This document shows, one piece after another, positions 54,827 to 62,794 of a DNA stretch of 64,000 nucleotides. The position numbers and the translations under genes are program-made. Numbering within the stretch: the first letter of the stretch is position 1; the number at the start of each line of letters is the position of its first letter. This DNA comes from Antrihabitans stalagmiti (GTDB lineage Bacteria > Actinomycetota > Actinomycetes > Mycobacteriales > Mycobacteriaceae). The notes under the pieces are model-generated. The model made no database searches. It had not been told where the DNA came from and saw only the letters and a list, made by a program, of their open reading frames with translations. Location: assembly GCF_016482825.1 (NCBI RefSeq), contig NZ_JAEMNV010000002.1, forward strand, positions 496,001-560,000, in the 5' to 3' direction.

Positions 54827-54890
54827 GCCACACCCCCCTTCGACCTACAGAACGACACGCGACGAACTCCCACCCCAGTCCCGAGGGAGG

Positions 54891-55409
54891 TTACCAACTG
54901 GAGTCGGTGATACCTGGCCCCTTGCCTGCGCGGCCGGTGTGGTCGATCTCTTCCACATCGGTGAACTCCATCGCGCTGTCGTCGACAGCGGCCTCTCGAT
55001 CGCGTGATCCCGGTGGCGCCGTCGAGACAACAGGAGGCTTCGGAGCTAAATCGCGCAGGTCAGGCATACCCGGCACTACCTCGGACAGGCTCGGCAATCG
55101 AGCCCGCTGCGCCGCAAGTGGTTCCAACAGCTCTTGGCTCAAACGCGCGACCTCCCGCGCGGCCTCTTGAGCAGCACGCGTAACGGCAGCGGCGATTTCG
55201 TCGTAACTCAAATCGTCGACATCGGAGGCGAACTCGGTTTCGATCACGACGCCCTCTGCATTGACGGTAACCATCACGCGCTTATCTTCCGCAGACGCCC
55301 TCGCAGTTAGTCGCGCGCGCTTCTGCTGCGCCGCAGTCACGTCGTGCATTTGCTTCTCAACGAAACTTAGAAGCTCAGCAAGTTCTTCTTTCGCAGCCTC
55401 GTTCGACAT
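54891..55409 (-). CDS. YbaB/EbfC-family protein with C-terminal extension
   Basis: A 172-residue protein starting MSNEAAKEELAELL, with GAGGAAA 6 bases upstream. Residues 1-105 have the YbaB pattern (VMVTVNAEGVVIETEFA between helices). The rest is a Pro-rich and acidic tail (LPSLSEVVPGMPDL, then AMEFTDVEEIDHTG). It lies 64 bases upstream of the giant toxin in the same transcript. By parallel with the YbaB-like gene at 38.5 kb, it may assist an ESX substrate; this is inference. The longer in-frame reading upstream overlaps the next gene. Confidence 0.72.
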   Translation of the reverse strand: MSNEAAKEELAELLSFVEKQMHDVTAAQQKRARLTARASAEDKRVMVTVNAEGVVIETEFASDVDDLSYDEIAAAVTRAAQEAAREVARLSQELLEPLAAQRARLPSLSEVVPGMPDLRDLAPKPPVVSTAPPGSRDREAAVDDSAMEFTDVEEIDHTGRAGKGPGITDSSW

Positions 55410-55419
55410 CAGATTTCCT

Positions 55420-56220
55420 CTACGTTTCTCGATCAGAGACGGCCTGAATAACGCCGTCGTCGCCAATAAGCACTGCTGGGATGCGACCGCCGTCGCCATT
55501 CGACGACACAGTCCATCCCGACTCCACGCGCCGTGCCGCAAAATCGATGGCGGATACATCCACGCCCGCGCCGACTAGATACAGACGAACCCGTGAGATC
55601 GCTTCATCCTCCGACATACCCCGGCGCGAAACGGCGTGAGTAGGCCAAATACGCCGGTGGAAACCCAGTCGATCCTCTACTTCCTCGTCTACTAACATTC
55701 CGCGCCCCCACCACTGAACGAAATACGGCTTGCCGCTATCGACAGCCAACACCGCGGAACACGAGCCACCCGCGGAATCTTCGATAAGCAGGGAAGCGTC
55801 TGGCTCTCCGGCAAAAGACACATAGGTCGGATCAATTGCGCTGACCACATCGGCAGGCATGGCCTCGAACGTTGCAAGAAGATCCGTCGCCCGGGTCAGT
55901 GCACCCGTGTAACTCCAATACGAAACGATTACATGCGAAAAGCCGTTCGAGGGCCGGCGATCAAACAAATTCTTACCCTCGCCCACGGCGTTGCCTCCCG
56001 ACCAATACTCCTTGCTGCCCCCGCCTTCCCGCGGCACGAACCCCGCGCCTTCCAACAGAGACACCAACTCCCTGGCGCGTCGAGCATTGTGCGCTGCAAC
56101 AGCTTTCGCCTGCTTCAAGCTGAGCGGATGCAGTGTCGAAACCCACCCACCCCGATAGCCCGTCGACTCCTCGGCAGGAATCCACCGATTCCCGTGGGGT
56201 AAGAACCATGACGACCGCAC
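55420..56220 (-). CDS. Hypothetical protein, tandem paralog A, with shared C-terminal module
   Basis: A 266-residue cytosolic protein starting MRSSWFLPHGNRWIPAEES. Its first 40 residues are nearly identical to paralog B upstream (GYRGGWVSTxHPLSxKQ). The C-terminal 70 residues (DEAISRVRLYLVGAGVDVSA, GWTV, LIGDDGVIQ) recur in paralog B and at the end of the 514-residue protein. The middle diverges. No catalytic motif is evident. The C-module looks like the small alpha/beta immunity folds of the Imm35/YrhB sort, but that is a guess. Location between toxin and WXG100 gene suggests an immunity or adaptor role. Confidence 0.6.
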   Translation of the reverse strand: MRSSWFLPHGNRWIPAEESTGYRGGWVSTLHPLSLKQAKAVAAHNARRARELVSLLEGAGFVPREGGGSKEYWSGGNAVGEGKNLFDRRPSNGFSHVIVSYWSYTGALTRATDLLATFEAMPADVVSAIDPTYVSFAGEPDASLLIEDSAGGSCSAVLAVDSGKPYFVQWWGRGMLVDEEVEDRLGFHRRIWPTHAVSRRGMSEDEAISRVRLYLVGAGVDVSAIDFAARRVESGWTVSSNGDGGRIPAVLIGDDGVIQAVSDRET

Positions 56221-56262
56221 AGCGTCCTCCCCCTCAACCGATCCGCAACGTGAACGGAAGCA

Positions 56263-57063
56263 TCATCGCGATTCCCCGATCACACCGTCGTCACCGATGA
56301 ACACCTGCCGTGAAGAGTCAAGAGCGCCAACAGATATCGACACAACCCACCCTTGATCACTACGCCGCGCCGCATACTCGACGCCAGACACATCCACGCC
56401 CGCGCCAATGAAGTACAACCGCACACGAGCGACGGCCTCATCCTCCGAGATAGCCGCATCGCTTATTCCGTGAACGGGAAATTCGCGGACCTTGAAGCCG
56501 AACTTTGCGCGAATGTCTTCGTCGGTCAGCAGCCCGCGAGAACGCCACCGCACGAAATACGCACGCCCACTGGACAACGACAATTCAGCGGTGCACGGCC
56601 CGCTGCGGTCGTCCCGAACAAGCAACGTTTCTTGCAAACCGCCCGCAAATCCGACGATGCTGCCACCAGTCCTCGCAACAACATCAGCCGGCATCGCCGC
56701 GAATCGAGCAAGAATATCGGCCGCCCCAACGCCACTGTCCGGGTACGTCCAGTGACAGAAAATCAAGTGGCTCAACCCATTCGACGGTGATCTATCGAAA
56801 GGATTCGAACCTTCGCCGGCAGCGTTCCCGTACGACCAACGCTCCAGGTCCCGAGCCGAAGAGCCGGTTATTCCCGAGACGAAACCCATCCCCTCGACCA
56901 GAGAGACCAGTTCCCGAGCACGCCGCCTCCCCCTCGCCGCAACAGCTGCACCCTGCTTCGAACTCAACGGATGGACCGTCGACACCCACCCACCCCGATA
57001 ACCCGTCGACTCTTCGGCAGGAATCCACCGATTCTCATGGGGTATGAACCACAACGACCGCAC
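56263..57063 (-). CDS. Hypothetical protein, tandem paralog B, with shared C-terminal module
   Basis: A 266-residue protein, the same length as paralog A. The 5' ends align base for base over about 75 bases (56987-57064 with 56143-56221), and the C-terminal module (DEAVARVRLYFIGAGVDVSG, GWVV, FIGDDGVI) is shared. The middle differs more (SNGLSHLIFCHWTYPDSGVG versus SNGFSHVIVSYWSYTGALTR). It starts 7 bases after the stop of the 514-residue gene, so the genes form one operon. Function unknown; rapid divergence of the centre is typical of immunity or recognition proteins. Confidence 0.6.
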   Translation of the reverse strand: MRSLWFIPHENRWIPAEESTGYRGGWVSTVHPLSSKQGAAVAARGRRRARELVSLVEGMGFVSGITGSSARDLERWSYGNAAGEGSNPFDRSPSNGLSHLIFCHWTYPDSGVGAADILARFAAMPADVVARTGGSIVGFAGGLQETLLVRDDRSGPCTAELSLSSGRAYFVRWRSRGLLTDEDIRAKFGFKVREFPVHGISDAAISEDEAVARVRLYFIGAGVDVSGVEYAARRSDQGWVVSISVGALDSSRQVFIGDDGVIGESR

Positions 57064-57070
57064 CGCGTGC

Positions 57071-58615
57071 CTATTCTCGTGAGCCGATGCGCTGCTGGTA
57101 TCGCTGTTCGAAGCCTGCGGCGAAGACGCTGGGCGCTACAGACGAAGACGACCTCTCGATATGGCCGTCATCCGCGATGTAGAAGATCGCGCGGCCGATC
57201 GAGATCTCGTCCGGCCGGGTCGGGACGTACACCATCCAGCCGACCGTAATCCGTTGCGCCCTAAGCTGTTCGAGTGGGTAGTTGCTTGTGTCCATGCCGG
57301 AATTGAGAATGAACGTGCGGACCCGGGTGATCGCGTCGGCTTGCGACAGGGGCTCCGGCAGCACTGCGACAACGCCGGCGATCGACAGTTGATACATCGC
57401 ACCGTCGACGTCGAACTCGTCCTCGCGGAAGACATTCGTCAGCGTGCCTCGCGTGACGACGCCGGCTTCGGCAGCCGAAAGCAGGTTGGCGACCGCACCC
57501 TTCAATTCCGGACTCGGGTCGGCCGAAATGAGCCGCGCCACAATGTCGTTCACCAGATCAGCGGTCCACACGCCGGGGACTGCCGATGGGAAGTCCTTCG
57601 CCGGCGGCGACTCGCCGCGATACCAGCGTCCACCGTCCCACCAGTAGCAGAACGAGAGCAGTCCGTTGCCCGCCCTGGTGTTGAGAACAGGGTTGGCAAT
57701 CCAATCAGGTGCGCCCGCATAGAATTTCGGCATCGGAGCGCCGTCGTTGTAAGTCGCGTCGAGCGCCGGTGGATCCCACACACCACCCGAGATGACAGCC
57801 CGACCGCCGGGCAGAACGTACAGCGTCGAACCTGTGCGATCCTTGCCTTCGAACCAGCCGAGCGAGGGCAGAACGCGAGGACCCCACTCGGACCTGATCG
57901 CAACAAAGGCTGCCGAAATCGTTGCCCACCGCGCCCACATCTGAGGAAAAGCAGGGAAGTCGTCGACCGACACAACACCGTGGACGTTTGCCGCACGATC
58001 TGCTCGCGCCTGCTCGGCCGCCTGCTGCGGTGTACGAAGCTGCCGACCCTGGTGTCCGACGTATGCCGCGAGCCACACGGGAAGCCGTCGACGCGGGTAC
58101 TGCTGGAGGTCCGCCAGATAGGTCTCGGGTGTGAACAGTTGGTCTTCGGGAAACGGCTCGTCGCCGTAGTCGTACTCGACCTTGATCGCGCCGGTATTGG
58201 TCAATTCCAGCAGCATTCGCCACCACGGGCCGTCACCGAGCTTCGACGAGACATCTCTGTGCTGGCGCGCTGCTGCGAGCGCCGTTGCAGGCGGATTGAC
58301 CCGAACCGACGCGCCGTCGACGGTGTAGAAAACCTGGACGACCTCACCTGTCGTCGTGAGCGCGAACACCGCGTCGAGTCGTTCCCATCCTGCGGGACCC
58401 ACTGCAGCAAGCTCGCGGGCGATCTGGTGCGACAGTTCTTTCGCCGTCGCCCGAACCTCGGCATCGGCTTGCGCGGACGCGGCAGGTGGAGGTGGCGGAG
58501 TGTCGTGATGGACAAGCGAGAACCCGATATCCGGGTCGTCGTTGGTCTTCTCGAAGCTCTCCCGAAACGCTTTCATGAACTCGTCGTCGGGAGTACCGCT
58601 CGGCGGAGTGGTCAT
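57071..58615 (-). CDS. Hypothetical protein with the shared C-terminal module, 514 residues
   Basis: The ATG at 58615 has GGGGGA 10 bases upstream. Residues 1-190 contain an acidic, Pro-rich N-terminus and a domain with VFALTTTGEVVQVFYTVDG and KVEYDYGDEPFPEDQLFTPETYLADL, a pattern seen in proteins neighbouring polymorphic toxins. Residues 190-420 contain ALGWF-type Trp/Tyr-rich segments (LSFCYWWDGGRWYRGESPPA). The last 90 residues have the module shared with paralogs A and B (AITRVRTFILNSGMDTSN, GWMVYV, YIADDGHIE). No signal peptide. It is directly downstream of a WXG100 gene. Confidence 0.6.
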   Translation of the reverse strand: MTTPPSGTPDDEFMKAFRESFEKTNDDPDIGFSLVHHDTPPPPPAASAQADAEVRATAKELSHQIARELAAVGPAGWERLDAVFALTTTGEVVQVFYTVDGASVRVNPPATALAAARQHRDVSSKLGDGPWWRMLLELTNTGAIKVEYDYGDEPFPEDQLFTPETYLADLQQYPRRRLPVWLAAYVGHQGRQLRTPQQAAEQARADRAANVHGVVSVDDFPAFPQMWARWATISAAFVAIRSEWGPRVLPSLGWFEGKDRTGSTLYVLPGGRAVISGGVWDPPALDATYNDGAPMPKFYAGAPDWIANPVLNTRAGNGLLSFCYWWDGGRWYRGESPPAKDFPSAVPGVWTADLVNDIVARLISADPSPELKGAVANLLSAAEAGVVTRGTLTNVFREDEFDVDGAMYQLSIAGVVAVLPEPLSQADAITRVRTFILNSGMDTSNYPLEQLRAQRITVGWMVYVPTRPDEISIGRAIFYIADDGHIERSSSSVAPSVFAAGFEQRYQQRIGSRE

Positions 58616-58682
58616 ACTGCAGCGTCCCCCTGTCGAGGCGGCATCACCCAACGCCACCTACGCGAAAGTACCAACCTACGAA

Positions 58683-58997
58683 TCAGCGGAAAGTTTGCGT
58701 CGCCGAGTCGTCGGTGTTGGCGAACAACTCGGCGGTATCCGACATACCTTTGCCGTATTCCTGAACAAGAGCGGCTTTGTTCGTCAAACCCTCGTCCAGA
58801 TGGTCCGCCGCAGACACATAACCACTCTCACCGTCCGCGAACGCGCTGCCGATCTTGTCGTCACCCCAAGCAGCGCCTTCGCCTGCCAGCGAACTACGCA
58901 AATCCGAGATGATGTCCTGCAACCTGTCTCCTGCCGCATCCAGCTGATTCGCGGCGCGCGCCAGTTGCTGCGGCTTGACGTCGACTACTTCCCCCAT
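58683..58997 (-). CDS. WXG100/EspC-like small ESX protein
   Basis: A 104-residue helical hairpin starting MGEVVDVKPQQLARAANQLD, with AAWGDDKIG at the turn (Trp then Gly). The C-terminus is DDSATQTFR. GGAGGGG lies 6 bases before the ATG. It heads the run of genes leading to the giant toxin and may be its co-secreted partner. The 122 bases upstream (58998-59119) show no recognisable element. Confidence 0.82.
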   Translation of the reverse strand: MGEVVDVKPQQLARAANQLDAAGDRLQDIISDLRSSLAGEGAAWGDDKIGSAFADGESGYVSAADHLDEGLTNKAALVQEYGKGMSDTAELFANTDDSATQTFR

Positions 58998-59119
58998 GTC
59001 GGACCCCTCCGGTTGTTACCTACTTCGACAAGTATTGCCGACCATCTTCGCATAGCTGACCTCAGCGTCGCCGGGCGAACAGTGCCGCGCGCCGCGCGCA
59101 ACGCCTCTGATCAGCAGCT

Positions 59120-60568
59120 TTACAACTGACCGTGCGGCGAATCGAACGTCACGGTCCGTCCGCCGATCATCACTTCCGATCCAGGCGTAAGCAGAAACGG
59201 CTGCCGCGGTGGCAGTCGGTGCCAATCCAAAGCACCTGCGACGCGGACATGTGTGCCGTTCGTCGAACCGCGGTCGACTATGGCGACGTCCCACTCGATC
59301 AGGCGGAACTCGGCGTGCGCCCTCGACATCCCACCCGAGGAGTCGGACAGCCGAATCGGAGTGAACCCCGCCCGCGCCGCATCCGACGTCTCCGGCTCGC
59401 GGCCGAGCACGCAATCACCGTCGAGGATGAACGTGGTGCCGTCGTCGACGACCAACAAGCCGAGCGGTGGCCGGGTGTCTTCGGTCAGAATTCCGGTCAA
59501 CTGATCCATGCGCAGACCGCAAACCCGGCAGAACGCAACGCGGGGATCGTTGAGATGTGCTCGCGCGCACTTGAATCCGCGGACCTTGACGCCGACGACG
59601 CCGAGCTCGGTCTGTTCCCGCGACCTGTCTCGCCTGCTTGTACTGCCGTCCGGCAGCGGTTGCCTGCGCGGCTCCGGTTCGTCGGTTATGTCGATACGTG
59701 CCGAGAGAGCGGGTGGTTTCAACAGCGCGTTGACCCGGGCAGGCACAACCGTCTCTGCAAGCCCCGGCTCGGGCGCACTTGGCAGCCGTGGCACCGTCGC
59801 CGGTTCCGGGTGGACGTGACCATGACCGTGCGCGTGGTCGTCCTGCGGGTCGTTTGTGCCTTCTGTGTCGTCGTCGTCATCGTCGTCGTCATCGGCGAAC
59901 GGATCGAACTTCGGCATCATCGCTGTACTCGGCAGGTCGTCGTCCGCCAACGCATCGACCTTCGACATCATCGCGGTGTCGGGCAGGTCGTCGGCAGGAT
60001 CCGGCCGGAGAATCCGCTTCAGCAAACCCGGTGGCCGCTTCGTTTCCGTCGTCGGCTCGGTCAGCCACAGCACAGCACCGACACCGGGCGCGACGCCCTC
60101 GGTCAGCGCACTGATCCCACGCTCGACGGGAAGTGTGGGTGGCGTGCCGGATTCGTCGACGAAGATGCCTGCGATGGTCGGCGCATCGACGATGCGGTCG
60201 ACGGTGAATGCCGCGTCGTTCCCGCGGATCGTTTCCTGCTCGCCGCTACCGGTACCGACCACGACCGTGACGCCCCCGTGCAAAAACACGGCAAGTCCGT
60301 TGCCCGCAGGCGACAGCACTCCGAACTCGACGTCGTCGTCCTGGTCCACAACCCATCTCGTCGCGAGCCTGGCAAATGCGCGACCGGGTTTACGCGCGTC
60401 CATGGACGCTGCTTGCTGCACCAGATCGTGCAGGGCCTGCCAGGTCTGCGCCGCAGAGGAGCCTGCGGTCAGTGCCGACGAGTCGCGATGTGCAACGACG
60501 ACAACGACTCCCGCCGTCGACGCAACAAGATGCCGACCCGGGACAATTTCGACCTGCCCTGTACTCAC
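59120..60568 (-). CDS. FHA-domain protein with zinc-ribbon-like motif and duplicated TAMM phosphosite motif
   Basis: A 482-residue protein. The GTG at 60568 overlaps the stop of the membrane gene (GTGA). Residues 1-180 form a domain starting VEIVPGRHLVAS. Two copies of DDLPxTAMMxKxDxxAD occur near residues 193-222, with Thr198 and Thr215 placed like phosphothreonine targets, followed by a run of aspartates. A zinc-ribbon-like CARAHLNDPRVAFCRVCG precedes the FHA domain (FILDGDCVLGREPETS, GMSRAHAEFRL, VDRGSTNGTHV). FHA domains bind phosphothreonine, so self-binding controlled by a kinase is likely (inference). FHA proteins of this type accompany ESX loci in nocardiae. Confidence 0.8.
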   Translation of the reverse strand: MSTGQVEIVPGRHLVASTAGVVVVVAHRDSSALTAGSSAAQTWQALHDLVQQAASMDARKPGRAFARLATRWVVDQDDDVEFGVLSPAGNGLAVFLHGGVTVVVGTGSGEQETIRGNDAAFTVDRIVDAPTIAGIFVDESGTPPTLPVERGISALTEGVAPGVGAVLWLTEPTTETKRPPGLLKRILRPDPADDLPDTAMMSKVDALADDDLPSTAMMPKFDPFADDDDDDDDDTEGTNDPQDDHAHGHGHVHPEPATVPRLPSAPEPGLAETVVPARVNALLKPPALSARIDITDEPEPRRQPLPDGSTSRRDRSREQTELGVVGVKVRGFKCARAHLNDPRVAFCRVCGLRMDQLTGILTEDTRPPLGLLVVDDGTTFILDGDCVLGREPETSDAARAGFTPIRLSDSSGGMSRAHAEFRLIEWDVAIVDRGSTNGTHVRVAGALDWHRLPPRQPFLLTPGSEVMIGGRTVTFDSPHGQL

Positions 60569-61008
60569 AGGAACCTTCCTCCAGAGAACCGCCACCGATG
60601 GAAGACAAGTCGCATCGGTCCGTTCACGATTATCCAGAACACGAGCCAGGTGACGATGAACTGGATCAGAAAGGCTGTCAACGACGGCCGTAGATGTTCC
60701 GGAACCACGATCGTCGTGTAGCGAACGAGTAGCCAAACGAGAATGCCCTCGTTGATCATGGTGAGCAGTCCGAACAGCGTCGGCCAGTCTTTCTCCCACC
60801 GGAACTGCATCAGAAAGTGGTACAGCAGTTCCCACAGGACGCCGACCAGAACCACGGTGAGCAAGACGCTCAGCGTCACCCGGTAGGCCTGCCCTATGCC
60901 GAGGTCGCCCGTCGGCAGGATCGGGGTAATGAGCATTGCGACGAAGAAGCCGATGATTCCGAGGCCGAGGACGCGAGTTTGAATGCGTCCGTTCAGGGTT
61001 GGCAGCAT
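60565..61008 (-). CDS. Small integral membrane protein
   Basis: A 147-residue protein with four predicted membrane helices: VLGLGIIGFFVAMLITPIL, VTLSVLLTVVLVGVLWELLYH, MINEGILVWLLVRYTTIVV and FLIQFIVTWLVFWIIVNGP. Both ends should face the cytosol; the C-terminus is basic (HRWRFSGGRFL). It starts 4 bases after the flavoprotein-like stop, and the FHA start overlaps its stop, so the three genes form one operon. No family recognised. Confidence 0.75.
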   Translation of the reverse strand: MLPTLNGRIQTRVLGLGIIGFFVAMLITPILPTGDLGIGQAYRVTLSVLLTVVLVGVLWELLYHFLMQFRWEKDWPTLFGLLTMINEGILVWLLVRYTTIVVPEHLRPSLTAFLIQFIVTWLVFWIIVNGPMRLVFHRWRFSGGRFL

Positions 61009-61012
61009 TGCC

Positions 61013-62566
61013 TCAGATCCTCTTGTTTCTGGCCCACAGCCACCATTGATGGGTCGACCGCAGCGGTCCCATTCGATTGACGAAACCGTTGGCTGCGAGG
61101 TCGTCCGCGATTTCCTGCGCGGCGATCTGCAGTCCCAGGAACGTATCCACACCGGGAAAATACCCGCCGAGCGTCGCTGTACCCGACGCGTAGATGCGGC
61201 CGGTGCCGCTTCGCGTCCCGACGAGTTCGAAGGTCCGCGCAACGTCGAGGCGCCCGACCGGATTTCGACCCGCACCCGAATGATCGAGAAGATCAGCGAG
61301 CACGCGGTGCTCCCGGATGTCGGCTTCCAGGCCGGTGCAGTCCACGACATAGTCGACCGGCGTATCGAACGGCTGCGTCGGAGGCGGAAACGGCAACGGC
61401 GCCTGCGGGTCCGGCACGATCGTCGAGATGACACCCTGCCCGTTCGGGGCGGGACGCAAGTCGCGGGCGGTCCCTGCCATCACCTGGTACCAGCCTTGCG
61501 CGCGGCCACGGCGCAACTGCTCCTGCCAATTCTTGCGGACCGGCGTGTTCGTGCCGCCCATCTCCTTGTATGCGCGGGCGCGTTCCTCACCCTCCAGGTT
61601 CCGCATCTTCGCCTTCAGCTGACCACCCCACACCGACTTCGGGTAGTTGAACCCCTGATAGGCCCAGCCGTCCTTACCTTTTCGACGTTTGAACACACTC
61701 GGTCCATGCGGCGCGTTCACGTAGGTGCGGAACAGATGCAGAATGTTGGTCTGCAGTCCGAGACGGTCACGATCGTCGATCAGCCGCTGCAGCACCCGTG
61801 ACGCGACGATGCCGCTCCCCCTGATCATCACGGTCCCGGGGCGACGTTGCAGCGCCTGATACATGTGCTCGTGCGGCTCGTAGGCGTTGACGACACGCGT
61901 CGGGTCGCGGTACTTCTCGCGGTACTCCTGCAGATCGTCTAGCAACTTCAGCCCCGGATATCCGATCGCGACGTGAACGTACAAGCTGCGGAACGCGATT
62001 CGTTTGGTCGGTGCCGAACCCGCGGGTGGTGTGAGGATGGTGAAGTATCCGCCGCCGACGCGCCGGCGAATCATACGAACGATGCCGTTGCGCAGCGACT
62101 GCCCGTACCCGACCCGGTGGAATTCCTTCTCCATCGACTCGAACGCCTGCCCCGCGCGCGGCGTGTAGTAGTCGGCAAAAATCGGCTCGAGGAACACTTG
62201 GGTCAGCGGCTTGAAGAAACCGCCGACACTGTTCGCCGACAACGCTTCCCGCACCGCGTAGGACGGAAATCCCCAAATATTGTCCGGCATCGACTGCGAG
62301 TCCGAACGTAGCCGTTCGGCCCGCGGGATCTGCGACACCTTGGTCAGATACTCATAGCTCGACCACGGCACCTGCTGGGGTCCAAGAACTGCCATCGCCT
62401 CGGCCGGAACGCCGTAGATCCGCAGCGTGTCGAAGGTGACGAACGAGCCGATCCCGCTGCCCACCGTCACGAACGGTACGTCGACGATCGGAATCCCTGC
62501 CTGGACCACCAGATCGTCGGTCCAGACATCGGTGTCTATCAGTGTCTGATTGAGATCCCCTCGCAT
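61013..62566 (-). CDS. FAD/NAD(P)-binding oxidoreductase-like protein
   Basis: A 517-residue protein. The ATG at 62566 (MRGDLNQTLIDTD) is chosen because the preceding in-frame codons show no protein-like pattern. A dinucleotide-binding loop TVGSGIGSFVTFD appears near residue 35, followed by residues typical of monooxygenase-like flavoproteins (GRIYASGTATLGGYFPGVDTFLGLQ near the end, where ATG/GD motifs contact flavin). A second strand VMIRGSGIVASRVLQ fits an NAD(P) site. The substrate is unknown. It is first in an operon with the small membrane and FHA genes, an unusual association with ESX loci. Confidence 0.65.
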   Translation of the reverse strand: MRGDLNQTLIDTDVWTDDLVVQAGIPIVDVPFVTVGSGIGSFVTFDTLRIYGVPAEAMAVLGPQQVPWSSYEYLTKVSQIPRAERLRSDSQSMPDNIWGFPSYAVREALSANSVGGFFKPLTQVFLEPIFADYYTPRAGQAFESMEKEFHRVGYGQSLRNGIVRMIRRRVGGGYFTILTPPAGSAPTKRIAFRSLYVHVAIGYPGLKLLDDLQEYREKYRDPTRVVNAYEPHEHMYQALQRRPGTVMIRGSGIVASRVLQRLIDDRDRLGLQTNILHLFRTYVNAPHGPSVFKRRKGKDGWAYQGFNYPKSVWGGQLKAKMRNLEGEERARAYKEMGGTNTPVRKNWQEQLRRGRAQGWYQVMAGTARDLRPAPNGQGVISTIVPDPQAPLPFPPPTQPFDTPVDYVVDCTGLEADIREHRVLADLLDHSGAGRNPVGRLDVARTFELVGTRSGTGRIYASGTATLGGYFPGVDTFLGLQIAAQEIADDLAANGFVNRMGPLRSTHQWWLWARNKRI

Positions 62567-62742
62567 TTCGGCGATGCTACTCGGCCCGCATTGCCCCCGG
62601 GTGGTTCCGAGGCCGACCGATACCCACGACCGAGTTGGTCGACGTCGACAACCAGCAGAGTTCGCAGGCGCAGGAGCACTCGGATACCTGGATCCGCCGA
62701 CATCCGGTGGCGGCCATAGCCATCGGCTACCGAGACAGCGAT

Positions 62743-62773
62743 GCGCCCGGCAGCGGATCCAGCTGCCGGGCGC
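62743..62773 (-). terminator. Hairpin terminator after esxT
   Basis: GCGCCCGGCAGC and GCTGCCGGGCGC form a perfect 12-base stem around a GGATCCA loop. It lies 22 bases beyond the esxT stop. No U-tract is seen, which is normal in actinobacteria. It should separate the esxU-esxT transcript from the downstream flavoprotein operon. The remainder of 62567-62794 shows nothing else. Confidence 0.8.
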
Positions 62774-62794
62774 CGTGCTCACTCATGCGGACCG

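Noticed and set aside
57161-58912. Large plus-strand open frame of 583 codons
   Set aside because: It runs antisense to the 514-residue gene and the WXG100 gene, is Arg/Cys/His-rich and matches nothing. It is a by-product of high GC.
59132-60721. Large plus-strand open frame of 529 codons
   Set aside because: It is antisense to the FHA gene, whose FHA and zinc-ribbon motifs are unambiguous.
62566-62782. N-terminal extension of the flavoprotein-like protein to 62782
   Set aside because: The extra residues are Arg/Ser/Pro-rich without structure, and the segment includes the perfect terminator hairpin after esxT.
7564-62794. Prophage or integrative element explaining the 55 kb
   Set aside because: I saw no integrase, transposase, recombinase, phage structural gene or flanking direct repeat, so a mobile-element call cannot be supported from the sequence.
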